Assembly: GCA_001695595.3 (NCBI GenBank)
Contig: MBPM02000042.1
Span: forward strand, 248,001-312,000
Source: Plasmopara viticola
Lineage: Eukaryota > Oomycota > Peronosporomycetes > Peronosporales > Peronosporaceae
Direction: 5' to 3'
DNA length: 64,000 nt
Of this stretch, positions 10,549 to 20,400 are shown piece after piece; positions within the stretch are counted from its first letter, which is position 1; each line of letters opens with the position of its first letter. A program made the translations under genes and the position numbers. A model generated the notes under the pieces. It made no database searches, had not been told where the DNA came from, and saw only the letters and a program-made list of their open reading frames with translations.

Positions 10549-12924
10549 ATGTATAGCGCTATCCGGCATGACGGTATACTTTACTTGCTTTGGTTTTATT
10601 TTACCCGATTCTCGTATTTTCATGACATGGAACGACATCGTGTCCTGTGTTCTCCGCCTCGCTCACCGGAGACTGAAGCAGATGTGGACTTGATTTTTGA
10701 TCAAACTCTCGCGAATGTCAAAGTCGACCACCTCACCACTTCTACGGCACCCAAAGGCCCCAGGCGCATGAGACGCTGGCACCAATCGACTGCGTTCCGA
10801 CTAATGTCGAAATTGTATCGTCGCAGTCCACAAGCGTTTCTTCTTTTTTGCAGTGCGTGGATCTTTTTCAGTCTTTTGTGGATTCGCTGGCCAATTTACG
10901 ACCGCATAGTGTTTTCGTTTCTCAAATCAAGACTGGGCGAGTCGATGGAAGTGGAGCCTTTGGTGGTATCCGTTGCGTTGGTGATTCCATTCTTCTTGGG
11001 GGGTCTTGTCTTTTATTGGAACAAAGAAACTATTGGTTCACAAACAAAACAATGGGTACACTTATTGAAAGTGGTACAGTGGGTGAGAAAGTATTCGAAC
11101 ATTGGCAAAAGTGTCGGTTTTGATGCAATCGACACGATACTGGTCAGTGGATTTCTGCTGCTGCAACTCAATGTCGTCGTGGGGAAGTTGCTCATTGACA
11201 TGGAACATGGTGCATTGGCCAAATCGGGCGTTTTCATCCGGACAGGACGAGCCTTTGGCATGAGCGGCCTCTACGCAATGATTGTATCTGTAATTTTAGT
11301 AGCAAAGCAATCGTTTGTACATGAGTTTTTCGGATTGTCTAGTGAGCGGGCAACTCGGTATCACGTGTTAAGCGGACAGTTTGGGTTCACCATGTTGCTC
11401 CTGCACACTGGAGTGTATCTCGTGGTGTGGTACACTCAAGGCAAACTGGAACAAATGCTGGTCCCGTGTTTATCGGACACTTGTTCATCAAAACAGCGAT
11501 ATAAAAGTATGCGCAACTTTTCCGGCATGATAGCCATCCTGTGTTTCAGTATCGTAGCAATATCGTCGATGGAATGGGTACGTCGTCGCTATTTTCGACG
11601 GTTTGTCGTGTTGCACGGCCTCACGATCGGAGTGATCGTCTTTACTGTCTTGCACTATTACGCCACCTGTTTCTGGTTGGTACCACCCCTTGTGCTGTAT
11701 GTGATGTACCGCATTTCATCCACCGTGGGACGTGGAAAAGCAAGTGTCCTGTCCGCCACTGTCATAGGCAACAAAGTCGTTGAGTTAGAGTTGCGTCGTG
11801 CAATGTTTGGCAAATCGGATTTTTTGCCGGGCCAATTTGTGTACATTAGAGTTCAAGCAATTGAAAACGAGTGGCATCCTTTTACCCTTTCATCCAGTCC
11901 ACTACGCAATCGCCACTCGTTCTTTCTTATGGCCAAACCTCAAGGATTCTTTACATCACAACTGGTCACGGTATTGAACAACGAAGCGGTAAAGACAATT
12001 GATGTGGATGGATATTATGGAACGGAACTTCAAGTAGCTCCACACATGGTCTTTGTAGCCGGTGGCAGTGGGATGACTCCGTTTCTTAGCGTTCTAGAGC
12101 ATTTAAGAGCCCTTTTAGAATTGAACGAGGGGGACCAAGATTCAACAGATTGCAAGGTACCTCAAACGTTGTGGATTATCTGGACATGTCGTGACACGGC
12201 GATGTTTGACATTCATTTCGAGCTACTTGTTGCAATCAATGAATGTACTCAATGGCAGTGTAAAGTGTGGTTGCACTGTACACAGGCTGTGAATGGGACA
12301 AATGATGAAAGGGGAGGAGCCAAGATTTTGACAGAAAATCATAATGGGTCTGAGGCTTCTTCACCACGGTCTCGGTGCATTTATCCATCGTCACTGGAAC
12401 GGTATGCTTTCTATGGTCACAACGATCTGCTCGGTCTCCCATTATTTATTGGAACGGCAGTGGGCTGTGTTTTCTCAATGATGTGGGTTCTCAACGCTAT
12501 CACTTTGACGCCGAAATCTTTTTCTAGACGCTTGCTGTTGCTCGGTGCAGGTGTATTTGGTGCTGTACTTGGAGCCAGTATTGTCTCGTATTTACTGCGA
12601 CGAAAGGCTTGCAAGGATAGAGATGACAAGTTGGATATTGCAATGGAAGAGGTGGAAATCCAAGGCTTGGATGTCTCATCAAGTGCTGTGCCTCTTGCAC
12701 GCCAGTCTGGTGTGCGCCGCCATTTCTTGATTGACCCAAAGCGTCCAGACCTTGGCTTACGATTGTGTGCCATTCATAATGACATTCGAAAGCGTTTCGG
12801 AGTCCAGGCAAATGTAGTCGTGTACGTGAGTGGACCAGCAGAGTTGCAATTTGATACACTTAAGCACGCACGTGAGCTGCGGGCACCTACTTTTGACGTT
12901 TATCGAAAATCTTTCTTGCTGTAG
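10549..12924 (+). CDS. Ferric reductase / NADPH oxidase-like membrane flavocytochrome
   Basis: Multi-pass membrane protein of 791 aa expected to move electrons from NAD(P)H through FAD and two haems to Fe(III) or oxygen across a membrane. About seven membrane segments occupy residues 95-395. Two histidine pairs, H272/H286 and H356/H369, have the 13-14 residue spacing of bis-haem ligands. The FAD-binding motif HPFTLSS starts at 443 and the nucleotide-binding GGSGMTP at 505. Two further hydrophobic helices (about 628-651 and 662-683) interrupt the nucleotide-binding half, a layout that recalls plant FRO proteins. No EF-hands are seen, so a ferric reductase is likelier than a calcium-regulated NOX. 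It lies only 88 bp after the myosin stop on the same strand. A second ATG at 10627 is possible. Confidence 0.85.
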   Translation: MYSAIRHDGILYLLWFYFTRFSYFHDMERHRVLCSPPRSPETEADVDLIFDQTLANVKVDHLTTSTAPKGPRRMRRWHQSTAFRLMSKLYRRSPQAFLLFCSAWIFFSLLWIRWPIYDRIVFSFLKSRLGESMEVEPLVVSVALVIPFFLGGLVFYWNKETIGSQTKQWVHLLKVVQWVRKYSNIGKSVGFDAIDTILVSGFLLLQLNVVVGKLLIDMEHGALAKSGVFIRTGRAFGMSGLYAMIVSVILVAKQSFVHEFFGLSSERATRYHVLSGQFGFTMLLLHTGVYLVVWYTQGKLEQMLVPCLSDTCSSKQRYKSMRNFSGMIAILCFSIVAISSMEWVRRRYFRRFVVLHGLTIGVIVFTVLHYYATCFWLVPPLVLYVMYRISSTVGRGKASVLSATVIGNKVVELELRRAMFGKSDFLPGQFVYIRVQAIENEWHPFTLSSSPLRNRHSFFLMAKPQGFFTSQLVTVLNNEAVKTIDVDGYYGTELQVAPHMVFVAGGSGMTPFLSVLEHLRALLELNEGDQDSTDCKVPQTLWIIWTCRDTAMFDIHFELLVAINECTQWQCKVWLHCTQAVNGTNDERGGAKILTENHNGSEASSPRSRCIYPSSLERYAFYGHNDLLGLPLFIGTAVGCVFSMMWVLNAITLTPKSFSRRLLLLGAGVFGAVLGASIVSYLLRRKACKDRDDKLDIAMEEVEIQGLDVSSSAVPLARQSGVRRHFLIDPKRPDLGLRLCAIHNDIRKRFGVQANVVVYVSGPAELQFDTLKHARELRAPTFDVYRKSFLL

Positions 12925-13149
12925 AAAAGGTAAAAAACAGTTAATACATTAGATAAAGCTGGTTTAACTCGAAAACTAATTTGTGTTTTTGTTTTTTCGC
13001 GCATCAGATTCTAAATACTAGAGTATTCAAGTGCGTCCATGTTTTATGTAGGTTTTATACTTAGAGAAGAATAGCACGAAACACTTGACAAGTAGACGTT
13101 TAATTGCTCGTATTTTGACACGTATAACGTATCACATTACAGGACTCCA

Positions 13150-13413
13150 CTATGCTGGACCGGAACCGGAAGGTAGCTCCCGACACCGCTTTTGACAACA
13201 CTCTGTAAACGTGCTGTTGCCTGTGTTCCCAAAGACTTCGTTCTTTGTCCTCTCAAACGTATTAGCTTCGTCCCGGCAAATCTGGCTTATTTGCACATTG
13301 TCGCGGGTGTCAACCGACGGGCAGCCGTCGACCTCGCAAACTTTCATCGTCTCACTCTCAACTCTGCCACTAATGGCAGCGAGGACTACGAGCATGAAAA
13401 TCTGGAAGGGCAT
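13150..13413 (-). CDS. Small secreted cysteine-rich protein, candidate apoplastic effector (PcF/SCR-like)
   Basis: Single-exon frame of 87 aa. The first 20 residues form a signal peptide (MPFQIFMLVVLAAISGRVES), with cleavage likely after S20. The mature part of about 67 residues has six cysteines, at 26, 31, 46, 72, 73 and 77, an even number that fits three disulfides, plus one possible N-glycosylation site (N66-S-T). Small size, export signal and cysteine pattern resemble the PcF/SCR group of secreted oomycete proteins. The resemblance is of architecture only: I could not align it, and membership is inference. There is no RxLR-type motif. It is convergent with the ferric reductase gene (225 bp between stops). 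The start is the only ATG that includes the whole signal peptide. Confidence 0.65.
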   Translation of the reverse strand: MPFQIFMLVVLAAISGRVESETMKVCEVDGCPSVDTRDNVQISQICRDEANTFERTKNEVFGNTGNSTFTECCQKRCRELPSGSGPA

Positions 13414-14055
13414 TCTTTAAGGGGGTGGCGGGGCAGCGATGATTTTGGTGCTTGGTAAAATTTGAACTGACGGGCGTTGTAAACTACGAGAAGCGATTTC
13501 GTCGGGATGGGATCAACAGCCGTCAACTCACTACTCCCCCCTAAACATACCTACCTTATGCAACGTAAACGCGAATTCATGGTCAAATCCTTGATCTCAT
13601 CATGAAGAGGTAACATCTGGTAGAGGAGGTTTTCTACACGTAAAGCAGCCCACTATAGAATCCGAGCTTCTGTGACACCAGGTGGCAAGACTACAATTAA
13701 CGACGACATTGCTCCATAGAATTGAACTGACACTGGGCTCATCACGTCACTACGTGCATGAAAATGTTGGGCATTCTTGGAAAAAGGGCAACATATGGCT
13801 ATCCCAACCGTCTGTTGTGCGCGAAGGCCAGATTTTCAAATCCAAAAAGGCTACACAATGACTTGAACATGACTAGAAGTCGACGTTCGTGACGCGACAC
13901 TCCCTCTTTACGCTAAGTCAGCTTTTAACACCAATGTTTACGAGGCGAAGCATTCAAAGGGTTAGAGAGAAAAAAATAGTACCTCAAATCGCAGGAAAGT
14001 TAAGTAGAAAGTACTATCTAGATTTTTTATATCAGTACTATCCCGATTTATGAGA
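13414..14055. other. Intergenic region
   Basis: No gene seen. It lies upstream of the secreted cysteine-rich protein gene and downstream of the NECAP gene (both on the minus strand), so it should contain the promoter of the first and the terminator of the second. I did not recognise specific elements. Confidence 0.5.
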
Positions 14056-15013
14056 TTAAAACGTCTCCCAATTGCTAGTCGAAGCCGCACTCGAGAATCC
14101 CAGCAGATCCGCTTCATTGCTGCTGGACTTTTTCGGCGAAGTTGCCGACTCGAACAAATCCTTGTCATTGCCCCCCTCAGCTTTCATGGCGTCAGTCTTC
14201 TTTGTGTTCAGTTTAATTCGGATTGTTTGACCTTGCTTTAACGAGTAATCAACGGAAGGACCAGTTGCAACGTTCTGTTGCTGCGTCTTTTCACGCTTTA
14301 GTTCCCTGCAAGCGCCAATAATAAAATATATCAACACGGCCATAACATTCGCAATGGACTGAAAAAACAGCGCACTTGTTAAAGTCGTCAATGGCGACAT
14401 TAAAGTCGAACGCATCGCTTCGGTTATTAAAAGCAATCCCGATAAAGGCATGACGACCTAGAAGGAAAATAAACGTGGGTGAGCGAGCTATTGCAGCAAG
14501 GTATAAAGTAAAGGCGTACCTGACGTGCGATCAACCGCACGTAAGACAAAGTATCGACTACTATCGACCACTGTAGTATAATACCGATCAGTCACAAAAG
14601 TCATTGGCAATGAGGTGGTACTTAAAAGTACCTTTCTGAATAGCAGGCGGCCCACCCGCTTTGATAGGACATGCTGCAAACAAGACACCCGTATTGGGGT
14701 CCTTAAGTTCAATGACCGCGTCTTCGCCAATACTAGAAACCTGCAAACGGCCAGTCCACGCAGGGGTGCTAGGCCACGAGTCCGCCCTAAACATTCGCCG
14801 CATTACTATTTCGAGCACATTTGGAGATCGTACGACTTTCCCACAATTGTACCTGTGACCTGCAGCTGATGTCTGTGGGGGAATTTGGAAGACAAAGACC
14901 TGGTTTATCGTTGCCAAGACGCGCTGCACTTCTTTAAATCAATTCGGCAGATGAGGGCAAACTTATGGGTTTCTAAACGCCGCAGGATATCTGTTCGTAC
15001 CGGATTCCGCCAT
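14056..15013 (-). CDS. NECAP-family adaptin-ear-binding coat protein
   Basis: Endocytic accessory protein of clathrin-coated vesicles with a PH-like NECAP (DUF1681) fold. Six predicted exons: 15001-15013, 14853-14931, 14632-14786, 14520-14570, 14376-14457 and 14056-14305, totalling 630 nt and 209 aa. All five introns (61-70 nt) are GT-AG and restore frame. Family landmarks appear in order: VFVFQIPP, WTGRLQV, VIELKDPNTG, VVDSSRYFVLR, GRHAFIGIAFNNRSDAFDFN and LKQGQTIRIKL. The protein ends in WETF, a WxxF motif like the adaptin-ear-binding C-terminus of animal NECAPs. The first exon is only 13 nt (ATG plus three codons). The intron-1 acceptor is a tandem AAGAAG, so one residue may vary by alternative splicing. 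Confidence 0.88.
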
Positions 15014-17485
15014 AATATCAGTGCTCCAAAAGCGTGCTCTAGTAAAGATTCGCTACGTAGCACTTGTCTTCGTTGATAAACTAAAGAAAAGATGGCTCGA
15101 GGAAAGGGTGCACCAATGTCCGTTACGCGTCCTTTGACTCTAAATACAGCACCAGATCTGTTCGAGGATAATGAGACCACAAGCTTATTATTTGCTCGAT
15201 ACGCCAGCATGTCTGATAACGCCATGTTGCAAATGATACAAAGAAAGCACTTTGTATAAGGTGATCGATTCCCGGGTATTTTGTTTAAACAAGAGCGATG
15301 ATTCTGCAGAGTCGAACATGAAAAGTCTTTTACAAATTGAGAGCTCAATAAACAATTTTTTTTGTGTAATTGAATGCACTTATAGAGCTAATTAATTGAA
15401 AATGTGCTTTTTAGTCAACCTCTAGTGCCTAATTTCGCCACAAATTAGTTCGATTACTTAGCTGGTGTAACCTTCGACGTTCAGACCATATAATCCTGCC
15501 GATTAAATTGTCAGACCGTAGGTCTATGTGCTATCACTTTTTGACCAAGTACGTAAACAATTTATCAATCATGAGTAAATCTGCCACAACAGGCTGAAGG
15601 ACTTGCTTGCTAATTTTATTGCGTAGAGAATTTTGCCGCGATCGTCCCCAAAAGCTTCGAGGTACACTTCCCAAACTCAAATAAGAATAACAATTTGGTT
15701 GTCGAGTCTGCTGTGCTAGTTCGTCGATTGTTCGTCCAAAGTAAGATCAGTTGCCGGATGATACCTCTATAATTCGATCGAGCATCATCATGTGCTTGTG
15801 ATCCGCAGAAGAGCATCCGTCGCGCTGTACTCTATTTTGTTTCGTATCGGGGAATGAGTAGTGTCTATCACTGGCATGGATGTACCACTAAGATTTTGTA
15901 CTAGCACAGGACTAACGTACAAGGCTAGTGCTGAGATCGATCGAGAATAAAATTGCGCACCGTGTTTGTCGTCAATTTGAGCCTGACGAGCTACGTACCA
16001 AATGAAATAAAATGAAATTTGGGCGCGGATGGACATAGTCGCATAAATACTGAGACCTTAAGAAAACAGTTTACGATTAAAACCTGGTGAAAGATCATTT
16101 TGGGCCGAGACCAGCGACGCATACACCAAGAGCGCTTTTCATGGTTTTGCCATGCAATAAAGCCATCTTCTCCAGTGCCTCATGCACGCCGGATAGTCCC
16201 TATATCTCTGGAGCAATAAAAAAGCTTGCTTTAAGGTCTGTTCAATACATTCTTGTTTGGCTAGCGTCGAGCGATTTACGATACGGTATCAAGGCAGATC
16301 TCCTTGACATTCGTCGATCGCTAGCCCATGCATTGTGACCGGCATGTATACGCAACCTCTCGCGATGCGCTTTCCACCCGACGAAGCCGCCGCAGGCTTT
16401 GTGCATCCGCTTTCAATAAAACACGAGCAAGCACCGGGATCACTGAAGGATTTCATGTGATGTACCAGTACTTGCCTTGTTCTGTAACTTTTGAAACTAC
16501 CAAAAGATGTCTTGCATTACATCCAACGCTATCGAGGTGTTCCCTCGATTAAACGTATCGTACCAATGACATGATGACGCAGTCCGTAGCGACTGGATAC
16601 AGTGCTTCGGTGACTCAGTGCAGCTCTTTAAACGTCTACGTTCCATTAACGGTTCGACATTGCCAGCGATGATGTCGCCATTGTTGCACTCAACGTCATT
16701 ATCACCACTTATGCTTTGGCGACTGCTCGCTCGGTCACTATTCTGACTGTTAGTTTCTGGCTGTCACACTCTTTAAGATTTTTTTCAGTCAGTACTTTCG
16801 GTGCGTGAGTCCTTAGGTTGGTTATAGCAACAAAGAGCGATCCTGGTCCAATCAAGCATGACGCCTAGGTGTTATCCATCGTACTGGAGTCAAAGGGGCA
16901 GTGTTCACAGGCTGACAAATTGCTTTACAAAGATCATGCGGGCAGCCGAGAATAGGAAGTGAGATTAGTTAAATGTGACGAGTTTTTGATGGACCGCCAA
17001 TTCACGAGCCATTTAAACAGTATAATTAGCTTCGCTGACGGGTATACAAGGTGGGATTCTACAAAGCTCGCGGTTTTAAGAGTGTAGTCGGAAATTGAGG
17101 GCGCAATTTGGGCTTCGTCCATGAAATTTTCAGAGCAAACTTATACTAAGTGTTTACTACATTAGCAGAAATATTACATAGTAGGAGTTTTACATGCAAA
17201 ATACAATCAGGGAGGCTGCCATGAGTGGACAACTCATAGTCTACTTACAAAGTTGAGCCGTGACATCCACAGTATCTGAACATTATGTTAGCGAGTTTCA
17301 GCAAAACGTCATTTGCACCGACAATTTTCTTATAGACTCAAATCCGATAACTTTTGCAATTAACTAAAAGGATTAGATTGCTTATGATTAGTAGTATCTT
17401 CAAGTCGTATGCTCTCCAAAAAAGTAGTAAAGTCGCGGATTCCTTAGTACTACATGCCACTCGCCGCAGCGACTCGTCAGCCGAC
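15014..17485. other. Intergenic region between divergent NECAP and dynein genes
   Basis: About 2.4 kb with only short open frames. A 37-codon plus-strand frame near 16346-16459 and a minus-strand stretch near 16090-16190 look protein-like but match nothing I recognise and are too short to call. The region should contain the promoters of the two flanking divergent genes. Confidence 0.45.
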
Positions 17486-20400
17486 ATGAGTGAGAACGCC
17501 GACAGTCGTCCGAGCAGCGTCCATCGCCCTGCCGAGTCCCGCAAGCCCCCGATTCTGCATCGGATCTATGACCCCACATTTCGACCCCATTTCGCGCCCG
17601 ATCGAAAAGCTCAAGTCACGCCCTTGATCTGTGCAAAGCGCCCGCTTCGTTCCGAGACTGCAGTGTACAAGCCAAAGTGTCCAAGTCGTCGACAACACCA
17701 TGCAACGGAAGCGTCCCTTTCAACCACAAAAAAATTATCTCCAGCCGCTGGCCAAGAAAGATCAACTTTTGTCGCTTCCGATGCCACGAATCGAAGCGCT
17801 TCCCCCTCTATAGTAATGCACCCAAGCCTTTCGAAAGCTCTCGAGAATAGCCGGTCTCTTCCTGATCCGCTCGATGCCATCCAAAAGCCAATCAAGAGCC
17901 CACCAATCGAAGGCTCTAGTCTCCTCGCCGCCCCCTCCTCCTTTCTCGCGTCGTTATCCCTCTCGCCTCACTCGTTGCACGAACTAAAGCATGGGAACTT
18001 TGTCTACTTGCGCAAAAGGAGCGACACGGACTACGTCATGTATGCGCTCGAAGTGATTGCCCCCACGCAAGTCGATCGCGCCGACTATTATACCCTGAGT
18101 GCCCAGGGCCTGACGCACTTTACCACTGCAGCCAGTGCCTTTTGGCCCCTCCAGACGTGGGAAGTCGAGTACACTCGGTTCATGACGTTGGTCACAATGC
18201 CGTTCTTTCGTCAATACCGAGTCTGGAAACACTTTCAAGTGTGGAAAAGGCGGGTCCGCACGGGCAAAATTGGCAAGGCCAAGAACGCCTTGCGTGCTCG
18301 GTTATTCCTCTTGACCCCGCGTCTTCGCGCGACGTTGTTGACGCAACGGGCGCTGTGCCTTGATTTGATGGCACTCGACCTCGTCCACTTGCCACGCACC
18401 TTGTCGTCGTTCGACGAATTCCAAGACCAACAAGCGACTACCCGCGCCCACGTGACACAAGCTCTGGCAACGTTCTCGACGCAGTCGTTGACCTTGTGCG
18501 TCGACACGTGCGACACGGTCCTCGATGCGTTCTTGTCGACGCACCACATTGCCGCCACGCACACCATGACGTTCATGGAACGCGCGGCCTTGCGCAAAGA
18601 GTGCCGCGTGTTGACGCACTTTCTTCGCTTGATTGATTTCCTCATCATTGATGCCACGATCCAATTGACCGTCTCGTCGTTCCAACGCGTGTATGCGCTC
18701 CTGACGCGGCACGGCGAGGACAAGGTCGACGCCACGCCACGGGGACGGGACCCGAGCTCGGGGCCCGATCGGCGGGCGGTGTTTCAAGTCACGGTGGGCA
18801 TTGAAGACACGACGGGAGCGCTGACTGCGTGGCCGACGCACGAAGCATGGAACGACGCGTTGCAGAGCGTCTTGAAGGAAGCGTTGCGTGTCGTCGAGAC
18901 GCCCGTGCGCCACCTGGGCCACGAAGCGTTGGCCCCGTACACGACGGCGACGGCGGAAGAGGAAGGCAAAGACTCGTGGTCGGTCGAGACACTCAACGTC
19001 GCGTTGATTCTCAACGAAGACGCGGCGTTTAGTACGTTGACCAACAACATCTTTTTGGCATTGGACGACGCGTTCGAAGCCGTGGAAGAGGCCCTCGACG
19101 TCTTTCAGCCGTTTCTCCACGTGTACGCCGCGAACGAACGCCAGTTGACGACGGACGTGCTTCAAGTGTACGCGACGGCGCCCCTCGAGACGTTTGCCAC
19201 GTTGATTGAGCAATACAAGGCCCAAGATTCCTACTTTGCCGCCATGCCCGACACGGCGACGATCGGGCTCTTTCGCGTCGATGCCACGGCGTTGAAAACC
19301 CGGTTCTTGCCCACGCCGTCCAAGTGCTTGGTGGCCCTCCGCGCCTTGCTGCCGCAGTTGATGGCTCAAACCAGCCACGCGCTGCTTGAGACGTTGCACG
19401 CCGTCTCGCCACGGGCATTCTCGACGCCCGTGACCCCCGACACCTTTGTCGAGAAACTCCAGCACATGGTGCACGTCGGTCCGTTGCTGGTCGAGGGCAA
19501 ACGGCAGTACCGTCGGGTCTTTGACCTCGGCCTCTTGATGGACCAGTACTCGTGGCGCGTCCCCGACGCGTTGAAAGAAGACATTATCCTCATGAAAGAA
19601 GGCGTCTTGAGTCTCGAGACGGCGCTTGCCCGGTTTGAAGACGACGTCGAGGCCGAGACGGCGCGGTTTGCCACCGTCCTGCTCGACGCGCTCGCGGCCG
19701 TGAACGACGACGCCCGGGACTTGTTGACGACGTTGCGTGCGTCCAAGTTGGCGTCCATTGAGACGTCGAGCCACGAGGCCGTCGCAGTGCTCACCCGGCA
19801 TCAAGCGCGACTAGATCAACTGGTCACTGACGCGACTCGCTTGACCACGTTGCAGGCTGCGTTGAATCAAGCCCAGAGTCCCGTGACGGACGTGACGCAG
19901 GTCGTTGCGTTCTTTCACGTGCATTCCACGCTCTGGCACGGCGTCGCCACGTGGCAAGGCGTGGCGCAATCGCTGGGTGCCACGCCCGTGGACGCGATAA
20001 ACGTGAGTGCCATGCAGGCGCAAGTCCAAGTCTACGCGACCATCTCGTCGCAAGTCCAGCAAGAACTGCCGGCCCATGCCGTGGCCGCGATGCTGCAGCA
20101 CCACGTCGACGCGTTCACGCGTGTGCTGCCGATCGTGACGGACTTGCGGTGTCCCGTCTTGAAAGAGCGCCACTGGCAGCAGCTTGACGCGCTCTTGGGC
20201 TTTGTGTTTACCGACGCCAAGGACCTGACGCTGCAAGCGTTGATGGCGCGCAACGTCGTGGGCCACGGTGCAGCTATCCACGCGCTTGTGGTGTCGGCGC
20301 AGCAAGAAGTCGTGCTGGAAGCAACGCTGCAGCACCTCACGAGTCTGTGGGCCACAATCGAGTTTGACGTGATCAAGGGGCATGACGCCAAGGAGACGTT

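Noticed and set aside
18302..19804. 500-codon open frame on the minus strand
   Set aside because: It is antisense to the dynein gene in its GC-rich part, where stop codons are rare on both strands; its composition (Arg/Gln/Val rich) is that of a shadow frame.
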